From: Streptomyces sp. NBC_01476
Lineage (GTDB): Bacteria; Actinomycetota; Actinomycetes; Streptomycetales; Streptomycetaceae
Assembly: GCF_036227265.1 (NCBI RefSeq)
Contig: NZ_CP109446.1
Span: forward strand, 3,419,001-3,483,000
Length of the DNA stretch: 64,000 nt
Reading direction: 5' to 3'
Position numbers and translations under genes: made by a program
Part shown: one piece after another, positions 18,142 to 27,608 of the stretch
How the letters are laid out: each line of letters begins with the position of its first letter
How positions within the stretch are numbered: position 1 is the stretch's first letter
The notes under the pieces: model-generated
Databases searched by the model: none
Seen by the model: the letters and a program-made list of their open reading frames with translations, nothing else
What the model was told of the DNA's origin: nothing

Positions 18142-20187
18142 TCAGCCGGTGGTGTGGCGCGGTGCGGCCAGCGGGTGCTTGCCGGGGATCACCGTGGGAG
18201 CCGCCTTGCCGCTGTCCGGCGCCGCCGCGGGAGCGGAGAACGACGGGGCGACGACCGCGTTGCGCGCGGCCTTGGCCGCCGGGGCCGGCCAGGTGCCGTT
18301 GAGCGCCCAGGTGGTGTCGACCCACGAGGGGCCGATGGCGACCGCGTTGGCGAGGTCCGTCCGCATGGCCGGCGTGTACCAGGCGTTCGGCCCGTACATC
18401 TGGACCTCCTGCACGCTCGCCGACTCCTGCGTCAGGTAGTCCTTCGTCGAGGGCGTCAGCAGCGCCTCCGTGGACCAGAGCACCGGGCCGTACGTGGCGT
18501 TCGCCGCGAAACCGACGGCCCCGCCCTGCCAGTTCCAGGTGTCCTGGACGGTGGCGGCGTACGGAGCGGCCCACCAGAAGCGCGCCAGGTCGACGGCCGT
18601 CTTGTCGGTCGAGCCGCCGTCGATGCCCCAGTAGGACCAGTCCTTCGTCAACTGCATGTTGTGCAGCGCCACTTCGGCGTTGTGACCGACCGTCACCAGA
18701 TTGGTCTTGTTCGGGTCGAGCGAGTTGATGAAGCTTGTCACCGAACTGGTGGGCGTCGTCCCGCGGGTGAGCAGCAGCACACCCTGGCCCTTGTAGCCCA
18801 GCGAGCCCGCGGCAGCGGAGGCGGCCATCGGGTCGTGTGAGTCGCCGCCGTCGGAGAGGAAGACCCACTGCGGGGCGCTGGAGATCTGCTTGGCGACCCG
18901 CGCGGACACCTCCGTGAGGTCCGCGCCCTCCAGCCGGAGCACCTTGTAGCCCAGCGCCGTCACCTGGTTGGCCTCGGCGGCGCTGATCATGTTGGTGCCG
19001 CCGACGACGTAGACGGTGCCGCCCTTCGGCAGCGTCCGCTTCAGCTCGGCCGACGCCGTGGAGTCCAGCGAGTTGACCGAGGACATGATGACCGGGCCCT
19101 GCTTCTCGGCGGCGAGCGAGATCGCCGGCGTGGAGTAGGTGCCGTTGCCCTTGTTGATCAGGACCGCCGACCGGGCGGTGATCAGCCCCGGTACGTGCGG
19201 CTGGCCCACCGCGTCGAACGTCCAGTGCGACGCGGCCTGGTCGAGGGTGGCCGATCCGGAGCTGTACACCCGGGAGAAGGTGTTCTTCCGCAGCGGCTGC
19301 CACGACGGGTTGGCGCCGGTGGTGCTGACCGTGCTCACCGAACCGTCGGAGAGCGTGAGCAGCTTCACCGTGGTGCCGTTCCCGCCGGCCAGGTCGAAGG
19401 CGATCCGGCCGCCGTCCGGGTCCCACGTCGGGTGCAGGTGGTCGGCGGCGTCGGTGGTGACCTGCTGGACGCCGCTGCCGTCGGCGTTCGCCGTGAAGAG
19501 CTGGCGGTGGCCGTCCACCACGCGGACGAAGACCAGCTGGCTGCCGTCGGCGGAGTAGACCGGGGAGGAGCCGTCGGTGATCGTCTTCACCACGGTGTTC
19601 TTCACCGGGTCGAAGGTCCAGATGTCCGGGGTGCCGCCGCCGGCCGCGACCCGGTCGAAGGCGACCTGGGCGGTCGGGCTCGTCGTCGGGTTGTCGTCGA
19701 AGACGCCGGCCGGGCGCTGGGCGCCGGTGAGCAGCGGCTCCGAGGCGTAGGAGCCGTCCGACGGGCCGTAGGAGAGCAGACCGCCCGAGCCGGAGATGAC
19801 GTAGGCGCCGTTGTACCAGTAGACCGGGCCGGTGAAGCCCGGGCCGGGGGCGCCGCCGTTGGCACCGGGCAGCGTGACGAGCGAGGTGGCGCCGGTCGTA
19901 CGGCCGGTCACCAGCTGCTCGTTCGAGCCGGCCACCACGCGGGAGCCGTCAGGTGCCCAGCCCGGGGTGATGCCGTTGTCCGCGATGGAGGGGATCGAGG
20001 TGAGCCCGGTGCCGTCCGCGTTGGTGGTGTAGAGGTGCGAGCCGGAGCCGCCGGACAGGCCGATCACGCCGCCCTTGGCGGTGATCGTCATCGCCCCCGC
20101 GCTCGGCATGGTGACGGCGAGCGCCGCGGTCGCCATCGAGGCGACCGAGATGAGCGCCGCAAGGCTGCGGCGCGTGGTTGTCTTCAA
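18142..20187 (-). CDS. Secreted TolB-like propeller / cell-wall-binding-repeat-2 protein
   Basis: A signal peptide follows the TTG at 20187 (KTTTRRSLAALISVASMATAALAV), giving 681 aa. The frame upstream of 20187 is unlike coding sequence, and a G-run sits just before the TTG. Residues about 40-320 contain WD40/TolB-like blades (PGWAPDGSRVV, PVYSADGSQLVFV, PTWDPDGGRIAFD). Residues about 330-600 carry putative cell-wall-binding-repeat-2 units (SAVLINKG, TVYVVGGTNMISA, YKVLRLEGADLTEVS). The C-terminus is Pro/Ala-rich. It is probably a wall-attached surface protein. The start codon is the least certain part. Confidence 0.8.
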   Translation of the reverse strand: MKTTTRRSLAALISVASMATAALAVTMPSAGAMTITAKGGVIGLSGGSGSHLYTTNADGTGLTSIPSIADNGITPGWAPDGSRVVAGSNEQLVTGRTTGATSLVTLPGANGGAPGPGFTGPVYWYNGAYVISGSGGLLSYGPSDGSYASEPLLTGAQRPAGVFDDNPTTSPTAQVAFDRVAAGGGTPDIWTFDPVKNTVVKTITDGSSPVYSADGSQLVFVRVVDGHRQLFTANADGSGVQQVTTDAADHLHPTWDPDGGRIAFDLAGGNGTTVKLLTLSDGSVSTVSTTGANPSWQPLRKNTFSRVYSSGSATLDQAASHWTFDAVGQPHVPGLITARSAVLINKGNGTYSTPAISLAAEKQGPVIMSSVNSLDSTASAELKRTLPKGGTVYVVGGTNMISAAEANQVTALGYKVLRLEGADLTEVSARVAKQISSAPQWVFLSDGGDSHDPMAASAAAGSLGYKGQGVLLLTRGTTPTSSVTSFINSLDPNKTNLVTVGHNAEVALHNMQLTKDWSYWGIDGGSTDKTAVDLARFWWAAPYAATVQDTWNWQGGAVGFAANATYGPVLWSTEALLTPSTKDYLTQESASVQEVQMYGPNAWYTPAMRTDLANAVAIGPSWVDTTWALNGTWPAPAAKAARNAVVAPSFSAPAAAPDSGKAAPTVIPGKHPLAAPRHTTG

Positions 20188-20657
20188 ACAAACCCCCCAC
20201 GGGTTCAGAAGTGACGTGCCGTCGGGCGCTCCGATCTCTGCCACCCCCGGAGGCCCCATTACTTCGGCCGCCGAAGTATATGCGGCCCGGACGACCGTTC
20301 GACACGTACTTTCGACCAACAACAGGGAAAAACGGTTGCCCCCGTCGCCGCACCAATCGCGGCGGCCCGCCCCCGCCTCCCACCGAACCCCTGACCCGCC
20401 CGGAGGTCACCCGCATGCGGGGTGCCGTTCGCCGCGGGGCCAGTTGGGCACGACCCCGGGCCCGCCGTGGCGCGGTGATCCGTGGGGTTCGCGCCGGGTT
20501 GAATGATTTCAATCCGCGCTGCGGGCCGATGGGGCGCCGCGAGGGGGAAAGTCGGGTCGATCAAGGCATTGACGTCCGGCGAGCAACGACCGTAGCGTCC
20601 ACGCGGGTTAAATCGATTCACTGAGGCGTCGGGCAGCCGCGAGGGAGACATGCCGTC
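20188..20657. promoter_or_regulatory. Divergent control region with two operator-like palindromes
   Basis: This 470-base gap lies between the propeller gene and the rhamnosidase gene. TACTTCGGCCGCCGAAGTA at 20260-20278 is a perfect palindrome with one central base, 73 bases upstream of the propeller start. TTGAA-TGAT-TTCAA at 20499-20512, inside a longer imperfect palindrome, is a LacI-type-looking site upstream of the rhamnosidase gene. No local regulator gene is present. Confidence 0.55.
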
Positions 20658-23600
20658 ATGAGCGTTGAGGACACCACGGCCGGTGCGGGTCCGGGGCGGT
20701 TCAGCCGGCGGCGGGTGCTGCAGGCGGGGGCCGTGACGGGTGCGGCCACCGCGCTGACGTGGGGTCAGCCGGCCGGGCCCGCGCAGGCCGCCGCGCCCGC
20801 CGGCACCGCGCCGCGGCCCGCCCGGGCGCCCGGCGCCGGCTGGTTCACCGCGCCCGGCCGCGCCGTCCAGCCGAAGTTCCGCTGGTGGTGGCCGGACGGC
20901 CTCGTCGAGCCGGCCGAACTGCGCCGGGAGATCGACCAGATCGCCGCGGCCGGCTTCGGCGGCGTGGAAATCGCCGCGGTCCATCACAGCGTCGACGACC
21001 CCTCGGTCCTGGACACCGCGCACCACGGCTGGGGCAGCCCCTCCTGGCTCGCCGGCGTCGAAGCCGCCCTCGACCAGGCGGACAAGCGCGGCCTGACCGT
21101 CGACATCACGGTCGGCCCCGCGTGGCCCGCCGCCGTACCGACCATCACCCCGGACAGCGCCGCCGCCCTCCAGGAACTCGCCTACGGCGTCGCCCCGGTG
21201 GCGGCCGGCGCCACGTACGACGGCGTGGTCCCGGCCCCCGGGTCCGCCCCCGCGAGCACCGTCACCCGGCAGACACTCCTCGCCGTTCAGGCGGTACGGC
21301 TCGACCCCGCCAACACCTCCGGCAAGGTCACCGGCCTCGCCGCGGACTCCGTCACCGACCTCACCGGCCAGGTCACCGGCACCGGCGCCACCGCCCGGGT
21401 CAGCTGGACCGCGCCCGCCGAAGGCGATTGGCTGCTCTTCGCCCACTGGCGGCGCGGTGTCGGCCAGACCCCCGAGGCGGGTCCGCACACCGTGCCCGCC
21501 GCCTACGTGGTCGACCACTTCAGCCCGGCCGGCACCCGCGCGATCACCGACTTCTGGGAGTCGGACCTGCTGACCAAGCCGGTCCGGCGGCTCATCGGCC
21601 GGGCGGGCGGTGCCCTCTTCGAGGACTCCATCGAGCTGGAGAGCAAGTCGCTGCTGTGGACTCCCGCGCTGCTGACCGAGTTCGCCCGCCGCCGCGGCTA
21701 CCCGCTGCTGCCCTACCTGCCGGCCCTCGCGCAGAGCGGTGGCAACCAGGTCTACTCGTACGACCCGAAGCTCACCCGCCAGGCGCGGCACGACTTCTGG
21801 CAGACGCTCTCCGACCTCTACAACGAGCACCACGCCACCGCCGTGAAGCGCTGGGCCAACTCCATCGGCCTCAAGCTGCGCGCGCAGCCGTACGGTCTGC
21901 AGACCGACGCCACGTACACCGCCGCCGTCCTCGACATCCCCGAGGGCGAGTCGCTCGGCTTCCACAACCTCGACGACTACCGCAGCATGACCGGCGGCCG
22001 GGACATGGCCGGGACCACCATCCTGTCCTGCGAGTCGGGCGCGTACACCGGCGGCGCGTACAGCACCACCTGGCAGAAGTTCCTGCGGACCATGGGCGGC
22101 GCGTACGCCGCGGGGGTCAACCAGACGGTGATCCACGGGTTCTCGTACGCGGCGCTGCCCGGCGTCCAGTGGCCCGGGTACGCGGCCTTCACGCCGTACC
22201 ACGGCGGGATCGGCTACGGGGAGTCCTGGGGGCCGCGGCAGCCGACGTGGCGTCACATCACCGACATCTCGGGCTACTTGTCCCGGGTCCACCAGGTGCT
22301 CCAGACCGGCCGGCCCCGCGTGGACGTCGCCGTCTTCCGGCAGTCGGGGTACGTCGACACCGGCCTCGGCGCGTCCTGGTTCACCGCGACCGGCATCACC
22401 CTCGGCTGGAACCACGCGTTCATCAGCGAACCGCTGCTGAGCCTGCCGTCGGCTAAGGTCACCGGCGGGAAGCTGGCCGCGCACGGGCCCGCGTACCAGG
22501 CGGTCTTCGTCGAGGGCGACCGCTTCTACGGCATGGACACCACGCTGTCGGTCGCCACCGCGGAGCGGTTCCTGACGTACACCAGGGCCGGCCTGCCGAT
22601 CGTCTTCCTCGGCGACTGGTCCGCCCCGACGGTACCCGGTGTCGACCCCGGCGGCCGGAACGACCGGCTGCGCGCGGTGCTGGCCGAACTCCTGGCCCAG
22701 CCGCGGGTACGGGTGGTCGCGAACGCCGCGGACATCCCGGTGGCGCTGGAGGAGCTGGGGGTACGGCCGTACGTCTCGTACGGCGCCGCCTCCACGCTCC
22801 TCAACGCCCACCGGTACGCGGACGGCGTCGACTACTACTACTTCTGCAACGGCAAGCACGCCGAGACGGTCAAGCCGCCGGTGGCCGCGATCGACCATGA
22901 GGTGACGCTGCCGCGTACGAGCGCCGGCGACGTGCCGTACCTGCTGGACCTGTGGAGCGGGCGCATCGAGCGGATCGGCACCTATACGGAGGGGGCCGGC
23001 TCTGTGACCTTCCGGGTGGCGCTCCAGCCGGGCGAGACGATGGTCGTGGCGGTGGGCGCGCCCGGTCTCTTCGGCGACCGCAGCGGGGGCCGGCCGCACG
23101 CGGTCACCACCGACGCGCGGGAGGCGCGGTTCGCGGGCGGGCGGCTGGTGGTCCGGGCCGGCGCGGACGGCCGCTACACCACCGCGCTCTCCCGGGGCGG
23201 CGCGGCCCGCACGACGCTGCGCGGCATACCGCAGCCGGTGCCGCTCGACGGCTGGGAGGTGGACGTCGAGGACTGGCAGCCGGGCGCGACCGCCACGGCG
23301 ACGTCCGTGGTCCGCCACCGGCTCACCCTCGACGCGCTTGCCCCGTGGCCGTCCGTGCCGGAGCTCGCGGACGTCTCGGGCATCGGCACGTACCGCACCA
23401 CCGTGCACCTCGACGGGCCCTGGACCGGGGGGTACGGCGCGTACCTGGAGCTGGGCACGGTGTACGACACGTGCCGCGTCACCGTCAACGGGCACCGGCT
23501 CGACCCGGTCGACCAGATCAACCCGGTCGTCGACCTCGCGGGCGTGCTGCGGCGCGGCGCCAACACGATTGAGGTGGAGGTGGCGACGACTCTCGGCAAC

Positions 23601-23708
23601 CGGCTCCGTGTCGCCGACCCGGCGGTCTACGGGACCGCGACGCGTCAGCCCTACGGGCTGCTGGGACCGGTCCGGCTCCTCCCGTACGGCGAGGCCCCGA
23701 TCGCCTGA
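20658..23708 (+). CDS. Tat-exported glycoside hydrolase, GH106-type alpha-L-rhamnosidase
   Basis: A 1016-aa protein starting at ATG 20658, with GAGGGAGA upstream. The N-terminus carries a twin-arginine signal (FSRRRVLQAGAVTGAATAL) and an AQAAAP cleavage area. The mature protein begins with the family signature KFRWWWPDGLVEPAEL, then GFGGVEIAAV and the TIM-barrel body. A beta-sandwich C-terminus includes sugar-binding-like folds (DVSGIGTYRTTVHLDGPW; YDTCRVTVNGHRL). It should hydrolyse terminal alpha-L-rhamnose from plant glycosides or polysaccharides outside the cell. It is monocistronic. Length (about 1000 aa) fits GH106. Confidence 0.88.
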   Translation: MSVEDTTAGAGPGRFSRRRVLQAGAVTGAATALTWGQPAGPAQAAAPAGTAPRPARAPGAGWFTAPGRAVQPKFRWWWPDGLVEPAELRREIDQIAAAGFGGVEIAAVHHSVDDPSVLDTAHHGWGSPSWLAGVEAALDQADKRGLTVDITVGPAWPAAVPTITPDSAAALQELAYGVAPVAAGATYDGVVPAPGSAPASTVTRQTLLAVQAVRLDPANTSGKVTGLAADSVTDLTGQVTGTGATARVSWTAPAEGDWLLFAHWRRGVGQTPEAGPHTVPAAYVVDHFSPAGTRAITDFWESDLLTKPVRRLIGRAGGALFEDSIELESKSLLWTPALLTEFARRRGYPLLPYLPALAQSGGNQVYSYDPKLTRQARHDFWQTLSDLYNEHHATAVKRWANSIGLKLRAQPYGLQTDATYTAAVLDIPEGESLGFHNLDDYRSMTGGRDMAGTTILSCESGAYTGGAYSTTWQKFLRTMGGAYAAGVNQTVIHGFSYAALPGVQWPGYAAFTPYHGGIGYGESWGPRQPTWRHITDISGYLSRVHQVLQTGRPRVDVAVFRQSGYVDTGLGASWFTATGITLGWNHAFISEPLLSLPSAKVTGGKLAAHGPAYQAVFVEGDRFYGMDTTLSVATAERFLTYTRAGLPIVFLGDWSAPTVPGVDPGGRNDRLRAVLAELLAQPRVRVVANAADIPVALEELGVRPYVSYGAASTLLNAHRYADGVDYYYFCNGKHAETVKPPVAAIDHEVTLPRTSAGDVPYLLDLWSGRIERIGTYTEGAGSVTFRVALQPGETMVVAVGAPGLFGDRSGGRPHAVTTDAREARFAGGRLVVRAGADGRYTTALSRGGAARTTLRGIPQPVPLDGWEVDVEDWQPGATATATSVVRHRLTLDALAPWPSVPELADVSGIGTYRTTVHLDGPWTGGYGAYLELGTVYDTCRVTVNGHRLDPVDQINPVVDLAGVLRRGANTIEVEVATTLGNRLRVADPAVYGTATRQPYGLLGPVRLLPYGEAPIA

Positions 23709-24215
23709 CCCTGCGGGGTGCCCACCGGGCGGGCGGGATTGGACCCTGGCGGTCCGTCGCCGGGTGCCGCTACGTCGCGGCCGGCCGCGCAGTTCCTCGC
23801 GCCCCTGGAGGGTGCCCTGTCCGGTCCGTGGCCAGGCAACGGTGCACCGTGGCTTGTCGCGCAGTTCCTCGCGCCCCTAGGGGGCGCACCGTGGCAGGGG
23901 GCCACGAGTTCGCCACCCGGGATCGAACCGCCCGGGGCAGTTCGTGCCCCGCAGGGGCGCGAGGAACTGCGCGAGCAACCCCCCACGCACCGCCACCCGG
24001 CCACGCACCCCCCAGGGGCAGCTCGTGCCCCGAAGGGGCGCGGGGAACTGCGCGAGCAACCCCCCACACACCGCCACCCGGCATCGAACCCCCCAGGGCT
24101 GCCCGGCCGCCGCAGGCGCGCGCCGCGCGGAAAAACCGGGTCCGGGCGGAGCTCGGAGGGGCGCTCGGCGGCCCTCTTCCGGTGAGCCCCGCAGGGATAT
24201 GGCCTAGGTCACATT
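23709..24215. repeat. Intergenic gap with repeated GGGGCGCGAGGAACTGCGCG elements
   Basis: No gene is supported. The core occurs near 23785-23810 and 23853-23880 in inverted orientation, and at 23953-23976 and 24035-24058 in direct orientation. The last two lie in about 80-base direct repeats that share GCGAGCAACCCCCCACNCAC downstream. The same core is present in the 13.1-13.4 kb gap. Confidence 0.75.
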
Positions 24216-24228
24216 CCCCACCAGAAAT

Positions 24229-24291
24229 AACCGGGGACCCATTCCCCGTTCCTGAAACCGTGACCGAGAACCGGGGACCCGCTCCCCGGTT
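24229..24291. promoter_or_regulatory. Two tandem TetR-type operator palindromes
   Basis: AACCGGGGA-CCCGC-TCCCCGGTT (24269-24291) has perfect 9-bp arms. An imperfect second copy, AACCGGGGACCC...TCCCCGTT, lies at 24229-24250. They sit 57-119 bases before the TetR gene and probably mediate autoregulation and control of the adjacent pump. Confidence 0.7.
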
Positions 24292-24347
24292 GTGTCCAGC
24301 AGATGAACCCCGCATTTCCCGCAGAAGGAAAAGGAAGGAGGCCCGTC

Positions 24348-25040
24348 GTGACAACCGTCGCTGAAACCGGAGCACGCCGCGGCCCCCGAACCCGTTCGGA
24401 CGCGCTGCGCAACCGGGAACGGATCGTCGCCGCCGCGCTCGAAATATTCGTGGAGTTCGGCCCCGACGCCCCGTTCGACGAAATCGCCCGCCGCGCGGGC
24501 ATCGGGAACGCCACGCTCTACCGCCACTTCGCCGACCGGCACGCCCTCATCCACGACGTGCTGCTCTCCGTGATGACCCGCACCGCGGACCACGCGGAGG
24601 CCGCCGCCGCCCGGGCCACCGCCCCCTTCACGGCGCTGTGCCGCTTCGCGCACGCAGCCGCCGACGAACGGGTCGGCGCCCTGTGCGGCACCCTCGTCGG
24701 CGGCGTCGACCCGCACGCCCCGGACCTGAACGCCCAGCGTGCACGCCTGGAGGACGCCGTCGAGCGTCTGATGGACCGCGCCCGGCGGGCAGGTGAACTC
24801 CGTCACGACGTCACCGTGCGCGACCTGATGATCGGGCTGTCACAACTCACCCGTCCGCTGCCCGGCACCGACTGCGCCGGCAGCGACTCGGACGCCCACC
24901 GGCACCTCCAGCTCTTCCTCGACGGCCTCCAATCGCCCGTCCCGTCCATACGTAGTGGACGTAGTGGGCGTAGTGGACGTACCGGCCCCACTGGACCTGC
25001 CGGACGCACCGGCCCCACCGGCACAACGACGACCGTGTAG
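24348..25040 (+). CDS. TetR-family transcriptional regulator
   Basis: A 230-aa regulator. GTG 24348 is chosen because AAGGAGG lies seven bases upstream; an upstream ATG at 24303 has no comparable site. The N-terminal helix-turn-helix is clear (FDEIARRAGIGNATLYRHFADRHAL, residues about 37-61). A ligand-binding domain follows. The C-terminal 30 residues are a low-complexity run of short SGR/TGPTGP repeats, unusual for the family. It lies 137 bases upstream of an MFS exporter on the same strand, so it most likely represses that pump through the AACCGGGGA palindromes. The ligand is unknown. Confidence 0.9.
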   Translation: MTTVAETGARRGPRTRSDALRNRERIVAAALEIFVEFGPDAPFDEIARRAGIGNATLYRHFADRHALIHDVLLSVMTRTADHAEAAAARATAPFTALCRFAHAAADERVGALCGTLVGGVDPHAPDLNAQRARLEDAVERLMDRARRAGELRHDVTVRDLMIGLSQLTRPLPGTDCAGSDSDAHRHLQLFLDGLQSPVPSIRSGRSGRSGRTGPTGPAGRTGPTGTTTTV

Positions 25041-25177
25041 GCCCGGACTCCGCCCCAGCAACCGACCGCAGAAATCCGAACCCGCCGTCCCCGATTCTGA
25101 CTTCGAGGGCCCCGCAGCCGCATTGCCGCGCCCGCGGACGCCTTCGCTTTTCACGAACCTCCTAGGTGGATACCTCC

Positions 25178-26695
25178 ATGTCTCAAACAGTCGATACCCG
25201 GGTCGCCGACCCCAGGCGCTGGAAAGCGCTGGTCTTCATTTCGCTGGCCCAGCTGATGGTCGTGCTCGACTCGACGATCGTGAATATCGCGCTGCCGAGC
25301 GCCCAGCACGCCCTCGGTATTTCCGATGCCAACAAGCAGTGGGTCATCACCGCCTACGCCCTCGCCTTCGGCGGTCTGCTGCTCTTCGGCGGCCGTATCG
25401 CCGACCTGTGGGGCCGTAAGCGCACCTTCGTCGTAGGCCTGGCCGGCTTCGCCCTCGCCTCCGCGATCGGCGGCGCCGCCGGCAACCAGGCGATGCTGCT
25501 CGGCTCCCGCGCGGCCCAGGGTCTGTTCGGCGCGCTGCTCGCGCCGGCCGCCCTGTCGCTGCTCGCGGTGACCTTCACCGATGCCAGGGAGCGGGCCAAG
25601 GCCTTCGGCATCTTCGGTGCCATCGCCGGCGGCGGTGGCGCGGTCGGGCTGCTGCTCGGCGGTGTCCTCACCGAATACCTCAACTGGCGCTGGACCTTCT
25701 TCGCCAACATCCCGTTCGCGATCATCGCGGCGCTCGGCGCGTACTTCGTGATCCGTGAGCCCGAGGGCGGCCGGAACCGTTCGCCGCTGGACATCCCCGG
25801 CGTCGTCCTGTCCACGCTGGGCCTGGTCGCGCTGGTGTACGGCTTCACCCGTGCCGAGACCAGCGGCTGGTCCGCCCCGTCCACGATCGGTGTCTTCGTC
25901 GCCTCCGTCGTTCTGCTGGCCTCGTTCGGCCTGGTGGAGCGGAAGGTGAAGGCCCCGCTGCTGCCGCTGCGGGTGGTCACCGAACGCAACCGCGTCGGCA
26001 CGTACCTCTCGCTGGGTCTGGCCATCATCGGACTCTTCGGCGTCTTCCTCTTCCTGACCTACTACCTGCAGGTCGTCCAGGGGTACTCGGCGATCAGGAC
26101 CGGCTTCGCGTTCCTGCCGATGGTCGCGGCCTTCGTGGTCGGCTCGACGCAGATCGGCACCCGGCTGGTGACCCGTATCCCGGCCCGCCTGCTGATGGCG
26201 CCCGGTTTCGCGGTGGCCGCCATCGCGATGCTGCTGCTCACGCGGCTGCAGGTCGGCTCGTCCTACCCGGGCGTGATCCTGCCGGGTCTGGTGCTGCTGG
26301 GCCTGGGCATGGGCACGGCCTTCATGCCGGCCATGTCGCTGGGCACCCACGGCATCCAGCCGCGGGACGCGGGCGTCGCCTCGGCGATGGTCAACACCTC
26401 GCAGCAGGTCGGCGGCGCGATCGGTACGGCACTGCTGAACACCGTCGCCGCCTCCGCCACCACCTCGTACCTCGCCTCGCACGCCACCGCGGCGGGCGGC
26501 CAGAAGCTGCTCCAGGCACAGAGCCTGGTACACGGCTACACGCACGCCATCTGGTGGGCGGTCGGTATCGAGGCCGTCGCCGCGCTCATCGCGCTGACCT
26601 TCATCAACGCCGGCCGCCCCGGCAGCACGAAGGTCGCCTCCAGCGCCGAGGACGACAGCGAGGACGCGGCGCACATCCCGGCGGTCATGCACTGA
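25178..26695 (+). CDS. MFS drug exporter, DHA2 family (14 TM)
   Basis: A 505-aa membrane protein. ATG 25178 is preferred over GTG 25166 because AGGTGG precedes it at normal spacing. DHA2 features are visible: LMVVLDSTIVNIALPS in TM1, WVITAYALAFGGLLLFGGRIADLWGRKR (motif A), the motif-C region GGGGAVGLLLGGVLTEYLNWRW, and about 14 hydrophobic helices. It is a proton-driven multidrug or metabolite exporter of the plasma membrane, likely controlled by the TetR gene just upstream. A terminator follows at 26729. Confidence 0.92.
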   Translation: MSQTVDTRVADPRRWKALVFISLAQLMVVLDSTIVNIALPSAQHALGISDANKQWVITAYALAFGGLLLFGGRIADLWGRKRTFVVGLAGFALASAIGGAAGNQAMLLGSRAAQGLFGALLAPAALSLLAVTFTDARERAKAFGIFGAIAGGGGAVGLLLGGVLTEYLNWRWTFFANIPFAIIAALGAYFVIREPEGGRNRSPLDIPGVVLSTLGLVALVYGFTRAETSGWSAPSTIGVFVASVVLLASFGLVERKVKAPLLPLRVVTERNRVGTYLSLGLAIIGLFGVFLFLTYYLQVVQGYSAIRTGFAFLPMVAAFVVGSTQIGTRLVTRIPARLLMAPGFAVAAIAMLLLTRLQVGSSYPGVILPGLVLLGLGMGTAFMPAMSLGTHGIQPRDAGVASAMVNTSQQVGGAIGTALLNTVAASATTSYLASHATAAGGQKLLQAQSLVHGYTHAIWWAVGIEAVAALIALTFINAGRPGSTKVASSAEDDSEDAAHIPAVMH

Positions 26696-26728
26696 CCCCG
26701 GCGCACAACCCGTAGCACCGCACCACCC

Positions 26729-26765
26729 CTGCCCCGGCCCGCCGCACTCCGGCGGACCGGGGCAG
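26729..26765 (+). terminator. GC-rich hairpin after the MFS gene
   Basis: CTGCCCCGG plus CCGCCG pairs with CGGCGG plus CCGGGGCAG, with one symmetrical mismatch and a short loop. It lies 34 bases downstream of the MFS stop. Confidence 0.8.
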
Positions 26766-26889
26766 TGCCGTGTCCGCCGCCCGCTCCCCGTTCCCGTTTC
26801 CCGTTCCCGTTTCCCGTACGGCGCGGCCGGTGTCCCGCGCATGGCCCCGCCCGGATGCGGGCCGGGCCGCCGCGTTCCATGGTGGGGGC

Positions 26890-27183
26890 ATGACCCCTCA
26901 CCGTCAGCCGCAGCAGCGGACACTTGAGATCGACACCCGCCTCGTCCGGATCGGCGCGGTGCTCACCGCGGCCGGCCTGACCGTCGCGTGCGCCGGGATG
27001 GCCCTGGCGAGCTCCGCCGTCTTCGCGGCCGGCCGCCGGATGATCCAGCGGATGGACGTACCGCCCAGCGAGCAGGCAGCGGCCAAGTGGCAACAGGCCA
27101 AGGAGGCCTCCCGGGCAGGCATGCAGGCGTGGCAGACCGCCGCCGACACCCGCACGGACGGCCGCGTGACCCCCCACTTCTGA
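26890..27183 (+). CDS. Small single-pass membrane protein, unknown function
   Basis: A 97-aa protein from ATG 26890, preceded by GGTGGGGG. Residues about 20-47 form a hydrophobic helix (LTAAGLTVACAGMALASSAVFAAG) followed by basic RR and a short amphipathic, Gln/Ala-rich C-terminal helix. Similar small proteins are common in Streptomyces without a known role. The neighbouring pump is separated by a terminator, so it is probably an independent gene. Confidence 0.65.
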   Translation: MTPHRQPQQRTLEIDTRLVRIGAVLTAAGLTVACAGMALASSAVFAAGRRMIQRMDVPPSEQAAAKWQQAKEASRAGMQAWQTAADTRTDGRVTPHF

Positions 27184-27608
27184 CCCACCCCGTAGAACGC
27201 GCAGCCTCGTCCACCGGGTGGGATACGCCTTCAGCATGCCGACCACACCCCGCGGCGAGGCCGGTGGCGACGTGGAGGCCATCGTCGTCCACAGCCGCCG
27301 GCATCGCCGCCTCGCTCCCGCAGGCCGTGATCGTGCCGCTGATCGGCGAACTGCCGGTGCCACCCAACACCCGGCGTCCAGCGAGCACCTCCCGGGCGGT
27401 GACAGCGGCTCCGCTCGCGGCGGCCGTCTCCCTCCCCCGCGATCGGCCACCCGGCCGAAGGGGCGTCCGTCCGCGTGGACCTGGCGGGAGTCGCCGCCGT
27501 GACGGGCCCGCCCGGCGAACCGTGGACGACTGAGGAATCCTCATATCGGGCACCACCCGCGCGGCTACGATGTCGGGTGTCCGCAGGGACTGGGGGAAGA
27601 GGTCTGCG
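27184..27608. other. Gap with no supported gene
   Basis: About 425 bases with coding-like composition in patches but no frame that carries a convincing start, ribosome site and protein character. It may hold a decayed gene. Confidence 0.5.

Noticed and set aside
20259..23495. 1078-aa minus-strand frame
   Set aside because: Antisense to the GH106 protein, which has a Tat signal and family signatures.
27218..27502. 94-aa plus-strand frame in the gap before the Crp gene
   Set aside because: Basic, compositionally biased, and lacking any convincing protein features or ribosome site.
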